From positions 62,001 through 126,000 of the forward strand of contig NZ_JACCPY010000004.1 of the NCBI RefSeq assembly GCF_013426975.1: a stretch of DNA of 64,000 nt. Reading direction: 5' to 3'. The stretch comes from Sphaerotilus sulfidivorans. Its GTDB lineage: Bacteria > Pseudomonadota > Gammaproteobacteria > Burkholderiales > Burkholderiaceae_C. The position numbers and the translations under genes were made by a program. Of this stretch, positions 1 to 8,900 are shown in pieces (within the stretch, counting starts at the first letter, position 1; each line of letters opens with the position of its first letter). The notes beneath the pieces were generated by a model. The model was not told the DNA's origin, did not search any database, and saw nothing but the letters and a program-made list of their open reading frames with translations.

Positions 1-809
1 TTGCCGAACACCGAGATGTCCGGGCGGAAGCCGGGAATCGCCGCGGCGTACAGGCTCTGCGCCGAGCCCGGCGCGACCCGGAAGCCCGTCATCACCTCGT
101 CGAAGATGAACAGCGCGCCATGCTGGTCGCACAGCTCGCGGATGCGACGCACGAAAGGCACGGCCGCGCGCACGAAGTTCATGTTGCCGGCGATCGGCTC
201 GATCATCACGCAGGCGATCTCGGGCCCGTGGGCCGTGAAGGCCTCCTCGATCTGCTCGAGGTTGTTGTACTCGAGCACCAGCGTGTGCTGCACCACCTCG
301 GCCGGCACGCCGGCGCTGGTCGGGTGGCCGAAGGTCGCCAGGCCCGAGCCGGCCTTGACCAGCAGCGCATCGGCGTGGCCGTGGTAGCAGCCCTCGAACT
401 TGATGATCTTCGAGCGGCCGGTGGCGCCGCGCGCCAGGCGGATCGCGCTCATGCCGGCCTCGGTGCCGGAGCTGACCAGGCGCACCTGCTCGATGCTCGG
501 CACGTGGCGGATGATCTCCTCGGCCAGCTCAACCTCGCGCTCGGTGGGCGCGCCGAAGCTGAAGCCCTCGACCGCGGCCTTCTGCACCGCCTCCAGCACC
601 GCCGGGTGGCCGTGGCCGAGAATCATCGGGCCCCAGGAGCCGATGTAGTCGATGTACTGGGTGCCCTCGGCGTCCCACATGTACGCGCCCTGGGCGCGTG
701 CGATGAAGCGCGGCGTGCCGCCGACGGCGCGGAAGGCGCGCACGGGAGAATTGACGCCGCCGGGAATCACCTGGCGGGCACGCTCGAACAGCTGGTCGTT
801 GGTGGTCAT
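1..809 (-). CDS. hemL: Glutamate-1-semialdehyde 2,1-aminomutase, 3' end beyond window
   Basis: PLP enzyme that turns glutamate-1-semialdehyde into 5-aminolevulinate, the C5-pathway entry to haem in the cytoplasm. The visible 269 residues begin [20 protein letters not shown] and contain the family segments [41 protein letters not shown], and the PLP-aspartate stretch [10 protein letters not shown]. The window ends after FG with the first two bases of the next codon (AA), which would be the catalytic lysine, so about 155 C-terminal residues are missing. The ATG is at 807-809. It lies 88 bp downstream of thiD on the same strand and may be cotranscribed with it. The family call is secure. Confidence 0.95.
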   Translation of the reverse strand, partial: MTTNDQLFERARQVIPGGVNSPVRAFRAVGGTPRFIARAQGAYMWDAEGTQYIDYIGSWGPMILGHGHPAVLEAVQKAAVEGFSFGAPTEREVELAEEIIRHVPSIEQVRLVSSGTEAGMSAIRLARGATGRSKIIKFEGCYHGHADALLVKAGSGLATFGHPTSAGVPAEVVQHTLVLEYNNLEQIEEAFTAHGPEIACVMIEPIAGNMNFVRAAVPFVRRIRELCDQHGALFIFDEVMTGFRVAPGSAQSLYAAAIPGFRPDISVFG

Positions 810-897
810 CGGTCGCGGGCCGGTCGGAGCCGGCGGTCTTGTGGGGGCCGCGGGCGTCCGTCCGGTCCGGGCGGACCCCGATCGGCCGAAGGAAGGA

Positions 898-1833
898 TCA
901 GTGGATGCTGCGCGGCTTGCCGGGCGTCGGCTCCAGGCCGGCGGCCATCGGGTCCTCGGCGCCGTCCTCGCCTTCCTCGTCCTCGGGCGGCAGCGCCCAG
1001 AAGAAGCGGTCGGGCACGACATTGCCCATGCCCGGACGGAAGCCCGCGTCGAGCGACTGGTCGAGGAAGGCCAGCGCTTCCGACACCGCCAGATGCAGCT
1101 CCTGGCCGGTGGCCAGGAGTGCGGCCAGCGCCGCCGACAGCGTCTCGCCGGCACCGATAAAGCTGGTGTCGAAGCGCTCGAACTTCTCGCCGGTGATCGC
1201 GCCCTGCGGCGAGGCCAGCACATTGTCGACCTGGTTGTTGGGCAGCTGCACGCCGGTCACCAGCACATAGCTGGCGCCATGCTCTCCGGCGGCCACCGCC
1301 AGCTCGCGTGCGGAGGGCGGGCGCTCGGCGTCCCACTCGGGCAGCAGGAAGTCGGTCAGCGTCTTCTGGTTGCCCACCAGCACCTCGGTCTGCGGCAGCA
1401 CCAGCTCGCGCAGCGCGTCGAGATAGGCCTGGGCCTCGTCCTCGTCGTCCATCCAGGACAGCGTGGGCAGGTAGGTGACCAGCGGCACGTCGGGATAGTC
1501 GGAGAGCACCTCGGCGACGGCGCCGACCGTCTCGGCATTGCCGAGAAAGCCGACCTTCCAGGCCGAGAGGGTCACGTCTTCCAGCACGCCGCGGGCCTGT
1601 TCGGTCACCGCGTCGGCCTCGAGCGTGACCTGCTCGAAGACCTCGGCGGTGTCTCGCATCACGATGGTGGCGACCACCGGCAGCGCATGCGCGCCCATCG
1701 CGGCGATGGTGGCGATGTCGCCGGCGATGCCGCCGGCACCGGTGGCGTCACTGGCATTGAAGCTCATCACGCAAGCCGGGGCCGGCAGGTCCTGGGGGTC
1801 TTCGCTGGCGGGATCGGTTGCGATGGGGTTCAT
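898..1833 (-). CDS. thiD: Hydroxymethylpyrimidine/phosphomethylpyrimidine kinase-like protein
   Basis: Ribokinase-fold kinase of 311 residues, of the type that phosphorylates HMP and HMP-P in thiamine synthesis. The N-terminal [20 protein letters not shown] resembles the ThiD substrate-binding start, and the C-terminal anion-hole segment reads [15 protein letters not shown] (about residues 227-241). ThiD enzymes usually have Cys, and other ribokinases Asp, where this protein has Glu230, so catalysis should be tested rather than assumed. An acidic tail ([13 protein letters not shown]) follows. The start ATG at 1831-1833 is preferred because the upstream frame has no family-like sequence. It is divergent from rubredoxin. 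I found no TPP riboswitch in the 125 bp upstream. Confidence 0.8.
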   Translation of the reverse strand: MNPIATDPASEDPQDLPAPACVMSFNASDATGAGGIAGDIATIAAMGAHALPVVATIVMRDTAEVFEQVTLEADAVTEQARGVLEDVTLSAWKVGFLGNAETVGAVAEVLSDYPDVPLVTYLPTLSWMDDEDEAQAYLDALRELVLPQTEVLVGNQKTLTDFLLPEWDAERPPSARELAVAAGEHGASYVLVTGVQLPNNQVDNVLASPQGAITGEKFERFDTSFIGAGETLSAALAALLATGQELHLAVSEALAFLDQSLDAGFRPGMGNVVPDRFFWALPPEDEEGEDGAEDPMAAGLEPTPGKPRSIH

Positions 1834-1916
1834 CCGGGGGTATTCGGGCGCGGGAGGTTTCTGGGAATTGTTGCGGAGCTTGCTGCCTGTTCTTGCTTTT
1901 CGGGCAAGGCCAGTGG

Positions 1917-1938
1917 CTACAATCCTCAGCCATTGTAG
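1917..1938. promoter_or_regulatory. Inverted CTACAAT/ATTGTAG pair, candidate divergent promoters
   Basis: CTACAAT at 1917-1923 is mirrored by ATTGTAG at 1932-1938. Each arm reads as a good -10 hexamer (TACAAT) on its own strand, one facing rubredoxin and one facing thiD. A weak -35 (TTGCTT, 1893-1898, 19-bp spacing) precedes the plus-strand copy; no clear -35 is seen for thiD. The same dyad could also be an operator. Confidence 0.4.
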
Positions 1939-1958
1939 TGACAAGCTGACCCTCTGCC

Positions 1959-2132
1959 GTGAGTTCCCCGAAAACCTGGATGTGCCTGATCTGTGGCTGG
2001 ATCTATGACGAGGCCGCCGGTGATCCCGAGCACGGCATCGCGCCCGGAACCGCCTGGGCGGACGTGCCGATGAACTGGACCTGCCCGGAGTGCGACGCCC
2101 GCAAGGACGACTTCGAGATGGTCGAGATCTGA
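1959..2132 (+). CDS. rubA: Rubredoxin
   Basis: Small iron protein of 57 residues that carries single electrons in the cytoplasm. It has both metal-binding pairs, CLICGWIYDE and WTCPECDARKDDFE, that is two CxxC knuckles holding one Fe(SCys)4 centre, and the usual spacing PGTAWADVPMNW between them. The GTG at 1959 gives MSSPKTWMCLICG, matching the family start (xKTWMC); the in-frame ATG at 1980 would remove residues before the first knuckle. It lies directly upstream of pilG. Its partner oxidoreductase is not in the window. Confidence 0.93.
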   Translation: MSSPKTWMCLICGWIYDEAAGDPEHGIAPGTAWADVPMNWTCPECDARKDDFEMVEI

Positions 2133-2148
2133 CCCCCGCAGGGTCCGC

Positions 2149-2179
2149 GGACCGGCGCCTGTTCCGCGGTGGCCGGTCC
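2149..2179 (+). other. Inverted repeat between rubredoxin and pilG
   Basis: GGACCGGC (2149-2156) and GCCGGTCC (2172-2179) form a perfect 8-bp stem with a 15-nt loop. There is no T-run, so it is not a standard terminator; it may separate or stabilise rubA and pilG messages. Confidence 0.3.
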
Positions 2180-2224
2180 TGGCCCTGCAACGCTGACGAT
2201 GGCTTCAACCGAGGAAAGGTCGCC

Positions 2225-2647
2225 GTGGAACTGGAACCTGATTCGACGCCCCTCGATGCGGCACGCGAGCGCACCGCGATGCGGGTGCTGGTCATCGACG
2301 ACAGCAACACCATTCGCCGCAGCGCCGAGATCTTCCTGAAGCAGGGCGGCTGCGAGGTGGTGCTGGCCGAGGACGGCTTCGACGCGCTGGCCAAGGTCAG
2401 CGACCACCGTCCCGACCTGATCTTCTGCGACATCCTGATGCCGCGCCTGGACGGCTACCAGACCTGCGCGATCATCAAGCGCAATCCGCAGTTCGCCAGC
2501 GTGCCGGTGATCATGCTGTCGTCCAAGGACGGGCTGTTCGACAAGGCGCGTGGCCGCATGGTCGGCTCCGAGGACTATCTGACCAAGCCCTTCACCAAGG
2601 ACCAGCTGCTGCAGGCCGTGCAGCAGCATGGCCGGGTCGAGGCGTGA
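2225..2647 (+). CDS. pilG: Single-domain response regulator PilG
   Basis: CheY-like receiver of 140 residues that is phosphorylated by ChpA in the Pil-Chp pathway and promotes pilus extension in the Pseudomonas model. The receiver core is intact: VLVIDDSN (acid pair near 25-26), phospho-Asp69 in FCDILMPRLDG, and the LSSK and KPF switch segments. I chose the GTG at 2225 because GAGGAAAGG lies just upstream; an in-frame ATG at 2279 begins closer to the receiver fold but has no clear ribosome site. The stop overlaps the pilH start by 4 bp, indicating translational coupling. Confidence 0.88.
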   Translation: MELEPDSTPLDAARERTAMRVLVIDDSNTIRRSAEIFLKQGGCEVVLAEDGFDALAKVSDHRPDLIFCDILMPRLDGYQTCAIIKRNPQFASVPVIMLSSKDGLFDKARGRMVGSEDYLTKPFTKDQLLQAVQQHGRVEA

Positions 2648-3027
2648 GCGGGGCTGACCCGATGACCATCCGCAGCATCCTGCTGGTCGACGATTCCCGC
2701 ACCGAGCTGCATGTGCTGTCGGACCTGCTGGTGCGCCAGGGCTACCGTGTCCGCACCGCCGAGAACGGCGACGAGGCGCTGCGCCGCATCGCCGAGGAAA
2801 AGCCCGACCTGATCCTGATGGATGTGGTCATGCCCGGGCAGAACGGCTTCCAGCTCACCCGCACCATCACCCGCGATCCGCGCTATGCCGACGTGCCGGT
2901 GATCATGTGCACCAGCAAGGGCCAGGAGACCGACAAGGTCTGGGGCATGCGCCAGGGCGCGCGCGACTATGTGGTCAAGCCGGTCGATCCGGGCGAGCTC
3001 GTCCAGAAGATCCGGGCCTTCGGCTGA
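2644..3027 (+). CDS. pilH: Single-domain response regulator PilH
   Basis: Second CheY-like receiver of 127 residues. In Pseudomonas, PilH opposes PilG and helps control retraction. Receiver residues are present: LLVDDS, phospho-Asp60 in LILMDVVMPG, the CTSK threonine/serine segment, and KPVDPGEL. The GTG at 2644 overlaps the pilG stop (GTGA); an ATG at 2662 is an alternative that removes six residues outside the fold. It belongs to the pilGHIJ-chpA operon. Assignment of G versus H rests on gene order and weak sequence preference. Confidence 0.87.
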   Translation: MSGADPMTIRSILLVDDSRTELHVLSDLLVRQGYRVRTAENGDEALRRIAEEKPDLILMDVVMPGQNGFQLTRTITRDPRYADVPVIMCTSKGQETDKVWGMRQGARDYVVKPVDPGELVQKIRAFG

Positions 3028-3056
3028 GCCGGCCCACCACAGGACGGGACGCGACG

Positions 3057-3587
3057 ATGGCCAACAAGGAAGCGCTCAGGGCCCTGCAGGGGCGCCTGGC
3101 CGAGCGGCTGCAGGAGGTGCGCAGCATCGAGCATGTGTCGGGCTGGCTGGCGGTCGAGTGCGCCGGCCAGGCGCTGCTGTTCCCGCTGGCCGAGGCCGGC
3201 GAGATCTTCCAGCCCGGTGCACTGCTGGAGGTGCCGCACACCGAACCCTGGTTCCTGGGCGTGGCCAATCTGCGCGGCTCGCTGACCGGCGTGGTCGATC
3301 TGGCCGGGGTGCTGGGCCTGCGAGAGCGGGTGCCCGTCGCGGTGCGCGACCAGGCGCATGTGGTGGCCTTCAACCCGAGCCTGGACATCAATGTGGCGCT
3401 GCTGGTCGATCGGCTGGCCGGGCTGCGCCATCCTGAGCAGATGCAGGCGGTGGCGTCGGCCGACGCGACGGCGCCCGCCTTCGCCGGGGGCTGCTGGCGC
3501 GACGGGGCCGGGCGGCTGTGGCAGGAGATCCGGCTGTCGATGCTGCCGCGCGAGGAGCGTTTCCTGCGCATCGTCGCCGCCCGATGA
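3057..3587 (+). CDS. pilI: CheW-like adaptor PilI
   Basis: CheW-domain scaffold of 176 residues that should link the chemoreceptor PilJ to the kinase ChpA at the membrane. The fold is recognisable from [14 protein letters not shown], the [24 protein letters not shown] strand-turn segment (about 62-85) and the C-terminal REERFLRIV. The ATG at 3057 follows pilH by 29 bp. The next gene, pilJ, starts 59 bp after its stop. Confidence 0.88.
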   Translation: MANKEALRALQGRLAERLQEVRSIEHVSGWLAVECAGQALLFPLAEAGEIFQPGALLEVPHTEPWFLGVANLRGSLTGVVDLAGVLGLRERVPVAVRDQAHVVAFNPSLDINVALLVDRLAGLRHPEQMQAVASADATAPAFAGGCWRDGAGRLWQEIRLSMLPREERFLRIVAAR

Positions 3588-3646
3588 CCCCGCCGGTCGC
3601 CGCTGCCGGCGTCCGGACGACAAGACACAGGAAAGACGAGGCGTGG

Positions 3647-5962
3647 ATGAGTTTCATGGACAGGCTCAAGGGGCGCGGCCGCAAGGACCGCGATGCCGCG
3701 CAGCACGAGGATTCCTCGCTCTCCGGCCCGTATTCGGGCCTCGAGGCCGATCTGCGCGACACCGTCCAGGACAGCGGGCTGGGCACCACCGTGTCGGTGC
3801 CTGACGCGATCATCAGCGAGGCCTCGCCCTCGGTGCTGGCGGTGGCCGGGCCGCGTCGCGTGGCTGAAGCCCTCGAGCGCCAGCCGCAGCCGGGATCGGG
3901 TGCGCGCCTGCCGCTGATCGGCCACTGGTCGTCCGACCGCCAGCAGCGCCTGCTCGGCGGCGTGCTGGCGGCGGGCGTGCTCGGCCTGGTGCTGGCCTCG
4001 GTGCTGACCGCACGCTCGGCCGGCGGCAGTGCCGCGCAGGTCGGCGCGACCGGCCAGGCGCTGATGCAGTCGCAGCGGCTGGCCAAGTCGGTGCTGCAGG
4101 CGGTGGCCGGCCGGCCCGAGGCCTTTGCCGAGGTGCGCGATGCCGCCGCGGTGCTGTCGGCCGATGTGCGCGGCCTGCATGGCGGCCGGCCCGAGACCGG
4201 CCTGCAGGCGCTGCCGCTGCATGCGCGCGGCCAGATCGAGCCGCTGCTGGCGGTGGTCGAGAAGACCGAGCGCCATGCCGCCACCGTGCTGGCGCAGGAA
4301 AAGCTGCTGACCCAGGTCTCGCAGGCGCTCAAGGCGATCAACCGCCAGTCCGGCGAGCTGCTGGAGACCGCCGAGGCGGTGGCCGCGGCCAAGGTGCAGC
4401 AGGATGCGCTGCCGGCCGAGGTGTCGGCCGCCGGCCGGCTGGTGATGCTGACCCAGCGCATCGGCAAGTCCGCCAACGAGGCGCTGACGATCGAGGGCGT
4501 CTCGCCGGAGGCGCTGTTCCTGCTCGGCAAGGATCTCAACAGCTTCCGCGACATCGCCCGCGGCCTGCTCGACGGCAATGCCGACCTGCGCCTGACCGCC
4601 ACCCGCGACCCGGCGCTGCGCGCCCGGCTCGAGGCGCTGCTGAAGGCACATGACGAGCTGCGCGTCCAGGCCGGCGCGATCCTGGGCAATCTGCAGGGCC
4701 TGGTGTCGGCCCGCGAGGCCCAGGCCGCGATCATCACCGATGCCGAGGTGCTGCGCCTCGGCCTGGAGCAGGTGCGCACCGGCATCGGCTCGGCCGGCGG
4801 GCTGGGCTGGTTCAATGTGGCGTTGCTGGCGGTGTCGCTGCTGCTGGGCGCGGTCGGTGGCGTCGGCCTGCTGATGGTCTTCACCCATGACCAGCGCACC
4901 CGCGCGCTGCTGTCGGACAGCCAGCGCCTGGAGGCCGAACGCCAGGAGCGCGAGGCCAAGCGCGTCAACGACGCCAACCAGGCGGCGATCCTGCGGCTGA
5001 TGAACGAATTGCAGACCGTGGCCGAAGGCGACCTGACGCAGCAGGCCACCGTGACCGAGGACATCACCGGCGCGATCGCCGACTCGGTGAACTACACCGT
5101 GGAGGAGCTGCGCTCGCTCGTCTCGCAGGTGCAGGGCACGGTGGCGCGCGTCACCGACACCACGCAGCAGGTCGAGGCCACCTCCACCGAGCTGCTGGCC
5201 GCGTCCGACGAGCAGCTGCGCGAGATCCGCGAGACCGGCGAGGCGGTGCTGCAGATGGCCGGGCGCATCCAGCGCGTCTCGGGCCAGGCGCAGCAGTCGG
5301 CCGACGTGGCGCGCCATTCGCTGTCGGCGGCGACCTCGGGCCTGACCGCGGTGCTCGACACCATCGGCGGCATGAACACCATCCGCGAGCAGATCCAGGA
5401 GACCTCCAAGCGCATCAAGCGGCTGGGCGAGTCCTCGCAGGAGATCGGCGAGATCACCGAGCTGATCTCCGACATCACCGAGCAGACCAACGTGCTGGCG
5501 CTGAACGCGGCGATCCAGGCGGCGTCGGCCGGCGAGGCGGGGCGCGGCTTCTCGGTCGTGGCCGAGGAGGTGCAGCGCCTGGCCGAGCGCTCGGCCGATG
5601 CCACCCGCCAGATCGCGGCGCTGGTCAAGACCATCCAGACCGACACCGCCGATGCGGTGGTGGCGATGGAGCGCTCGACCCAGGGCGTGGTCGAGGGCGC
5701 CAAGCTCTCCGACAACGCCGGCACCGCGCTGACCGAGATCGACCGTGTCTCGCGCCAGCTCGCCGAACTGATCGAGGCCATCTCGGCGCAGTCCCGCCTG
5801 GAGGCCGAGTCGGCGACCATCGTCGCGCAGAACATCCAGCACATCTTCGCGGTCACCGAGCAGACCGGCGAAGGCACCCGGTCCACCGCGCAGCTGGTCC
5901 GGCAGCTCTCGCGCACTGCCGAGGAGCTGCGGCAGTCGGTGGCGCGCTTCAAGATCAGCTGA
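3647..5962 (+). CDS. pilJ: Methyl-accepting chemotaxis protein PilJ
   Basis: Inner-membrane chemoreceptor of the Pil-Chp system, 771 residues. A roughly 100-residue cytoplasmic N-terminal extension precedes TM1 (about 102-122); the periplasmic part carries the PilJ-type repeats ([32 protein letters not shown]); TM2 is about 386-412; then come a HAMP-like linker and a long coiled-coil signalling domain with hairpin tip [20 protein letters not shown] near 617. The ATG at 3647 follows a purine-rich GAAAGACGAGG. Neither a CheR-like methyltransferase (PilK) nor a CheB-like esterase (ChpB) lies in the cluster, so adaptation by methylation is uncertain. Confidence 0.92.
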   Translation: MSFMDRLKGRGRKDRDAAQHEDSSLSGPYSGLEADLRDTVQDSGLGTTVSVPDAIISEASPSVLAVAGPRRVAEALERQPQPGSGARLPLIGHWSSDRQQRLLGGVLAAGVLGLVLASVLTARSAGGSAAQVGATGQALMQSQRLAKSVLQAVAGRPEAFAEVRDAAAVLSADVRGLHGGRPETGLQALPLHARGQIEPLLAVVEKTERHAATVLAQEKLLTQVSQALKAINRQSGELLETAEAVAAAKVQQDALPAEVSAAGRLVMLTQRIGKSANEALTIEGVSPEALFLLGKDLNSFRDIARGLLDGNADLRLTATRDPALRARLEALLKAHDELRVQAGAILGNLQGLVSAREAQAAIITDAEVLRLGLEQVRTGIGSAGGLGWFNVALLAVSLLLGAVGGVGLLMVFTHDQRTRALLSDSQRLEAERQEREAKRVNDANQAAILRLMNELQTVAEGDLTQQATVTEDITGAIADSVNYTVEELRSLVSQVQGTVARVTDTTQQVEATSTELLAASDEQLREIRETGEAVLQMAGRIQRVSGQAQQSADVARHSLSAATSGLTAVLDTIGGMNTIREQIQETSKRIKRLGESSQEIGEITELISDITEQTNVLALNAAIQAASAGEAGRGFSVVAEEVQRLAERSADATRQIAALVKTIQTDTADAVVAMERSTQGVVEGAKLSDNAGTALTEIDRVSRQLAELIEAISAQSRLEAESATIVAQNIQHIFAVTEQTGEGTRSTAQLVRQLSRTAEELRQSVARFKIS

Positions 5963-5972
5963 GCGAGTTCCC

Positions 5973-8900
5973 ATGTCATCGCCCCGAGACACTGCCCCGA
6001 CCGACGATCTCAGCGCACTTGCCTGGGTCCATGACGAGCTGCGCCGCACGCTGGAATCGGCCCAGAAGTCGCTGCGCCGCTACCTGCGCGAGGTCGGCGA
6101 GGCCGACCGCTCGGACCTCGACGATGTCGATCCGTCCATCCTGCGCCAGGCCCGCCAGCAGATCCATCAGGGCGCCGGCGCGCTCGAGCTGGTCAACCTG
6201 CCGGAGGCCGCGCTGGTGATGCGTTCGGCCGAGCAGCTGGTGCAGCGCTTCGTGGCGCGGCCGCAGCGCCTGGACAGCGCCGGCGTCGAGGCGGTCGAGA
6301 AGGCGCTGTTCGCGCTGCTCGACTTCCTGGCGCGCAAGCTCGCCGGCCAGCCGGTGCAGCCGGTCGGGCTGTTCGCGCAGTGGCGCACGCTGCTGGAGCT
6401 GACCGGCGCCGAGCGCATTCATCCGGCCGATCTGTGGCGGCGCGACTGGCAGTGGCATGCGCTGCCGGCCGCTGTCGAGGTGCCGGCGGCGCTGGTGAAG
6501 CCGGCCGACGCGACGCAGCTGGCGCGCTTCGAGAAGGCGCTGCTGGTGCTGATGCGCCAGAACCATCCGGGCGCCGCGGCCGCGCTGTCGCGCGAGTGCG
6601 CGGTGCTGGGCGCGGCCAGCGCAGGCCATGAGCAGGCGCTGTGGCGGCTGGCCGCGGCCTTCTTCGAGGCCTGGGCGCTGGCGCTGCTGGCGCCCGACCT
6701 GTATGTCAAGCGCAGTGCCTCGCGGGTGATGGCGCAGCTGCGCGGCCGTGTCAAGGGCGATCCGGACCTGTCCGACCGTCTGGCCCAGGATCTGCTGTTC
6801 CACTGCGCGCGTGCCTGGCCGGCCGAGGCGCAGGCGGCGCCGTGGCTGCGTGCGGTCCATGCCGCCTGGCATCTGGTGCCCGAGCCGCTGGTCAGCTATG
6901 ACGAGCCGCTCTACGGCCGGCGTGATCCGGCGCTGGTGCTGCAGGCGCGCCGTCGCCTGCAGGCCGCCAAGGAGGCCTGGGATGCGGCTGCGGCCGGCGA
7001 CGCGCAGCGCATGCTGCATCTGGGCGAGACCTTCTCGCTGGTGGGCGATTCGGTCTGCCGGCTCTACGCCGACGGCCGTGCGCTGGCCGGCGCCCTGAGC
7101 CAGGCCGCCGAGACGACGCTGCGCAGCGGCCGCGCGCCCCAGCCCGAGCTGGGCATGGAGGTCGCGACCAGCCTGCTCTATCTCGAGGCCGCGATCGACG
7201 CGGGCGATTTCGACGGCGGCGTGGCCGCGCCCGCGCACCGGCTGGCCGAGCGCATCGGCCGGGTGCTGTCCGGCCATCCCGCCCAGCCGCTCGAGCCCTG
7301 GATGGAGGAACTCTACCGCCGGGTCAGCGACCGCCAGACCCTGGGCAGCGTGGTGCAGGAGCTGCGCGGCGCGCTGCTCGAGGTCGAGCGCCAGATCGAC
7401 CAGTTCTTCCGCTCCCCGCGCGAGAGCGGCCTGCTGGCGCCGGTGCCGGGCCAGCTCGGCGCAATGCGCGGCGTGCTCTCGGTGCTGGGGCTCGATGCCG
7501 GCATCTCGACGCTGCAGCGCATGCGCGCCGATGTCGAGCAGCTGCTGCACGACGACCGCGGGCCGCAGGATCCGGTCACGCTGGGCGCCTTCCAGCGTCT
7601 GGCGGCCAATCTGGGCGCGCTCGGCTTCCTGGTCGACATGCTGGGCGTGCAGCCGCAGGTGGCGCGCACCCTGTTCGTCTTCGACGAGCGCCTGGGCGTG
7701 CTGGCGCCGCTGATGGGACGCTCGGCGGTCGATGTCGACGTGATCGAGCGCGCCGAGGCGCTGGTCGAGGCGGTGCGGGAGGCGACGCTGCCGCTCGACC
7801 AGATCTCCTCGCAGCTGCAGGCGCTGCAGGACGAGTCGCGGGTGGCGGCGGTGCCGGCGCTCAGCGATCGCCTCGAGGCGGCCCGCCAGGCGCTGACGCA
7901 GGCCGATGGCGCCGGGCGGGCGCAGGCGGTGCAGGCGGTGCAGGACTTCGTGGCCACCGCGACCGCGCCGCTGGACTTCGACCCGCTGGGGCCGCCGCTG
8001 ACCGAGCGTCCGCTGGCACCGCCGCCGCTGGCCGAGCCGCCCGCCTTCGCGCCGACCGGTCTGGAGGACGATCACGAGATGCGCGACGTCTTCCTCGAGG
8101 AGTCGCGCGAGGTGATCGCCGATGCGATCGACGCGCTGCGGCAGCTCGAGGCCGATCCGTCCAGTCTCACGCTGATCACCCGGCTGCGCCGCGCCTTCCA
8201 TACCCTGAAGGGCAGCGCGCGCATGGTCGGCCTGAACGCCTATGGCGAGGCCGCCTGGTCCTGCGAGCAGCTCTACAACCACTGGCTGGCCGCGCAGGTG
8301 CCGGCCACGCCGAACCTGCGCACGCTGACCGGGGACGCCATCGCCTACCTGTCGGCCTGGACCGAGGCGATCGCCGGAGGTGACGCGCAGATCTTCCTGC
8401 CCGAGCCGCTGATCGCCGCCGCCGAGGCGATGCGCCAGGCCGGCGAGCTGATGCGGGTGGTGCTGCCGGGCGAGAGCCGGCCGCTGCCGATGCCGGCGCA
8501 TGGGTCCGTCGGCCTGCCCGGCGTCGAGCCGGCGGTGGACCTGGAGGTCGACCTGGAGGTGCCGATCGGCACCCAGACCGCGCCGCTGATGGAGCCGCTG
8601 CAGGCCACCCGGCCGATGGATCTGCCGCTGCTGCTGCCCGAGACCGCACACGCGGCGCCGCCGCCGGTCGAGCTGCTCGACCTGGATCTGGGCGAGCCGC
8701 ATCCGGCGCCGGCGGACTTGCCGCCCGCACCCGCATTCGCCCCCGCGTCTGGCCTGGACCTGGATCTCGATCTGGCCCCCGATCCGGCGCCGGCCGAGGT
8801 GGTGGCGCAGGCCGAGTCGGTGGACATGCCGACTCCGACCGACACCCAGTCTCCGTCCACCACGCATGCGGGCGGTCTGATGGCCGAGTCCGATCTGGTG

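Noticed and set aside
1834-1958. TPP riboswitch in front of thiD
   Set aside because: The region does not show the conserved THI-box segments and is too short for the full aptamer plus expression platform.
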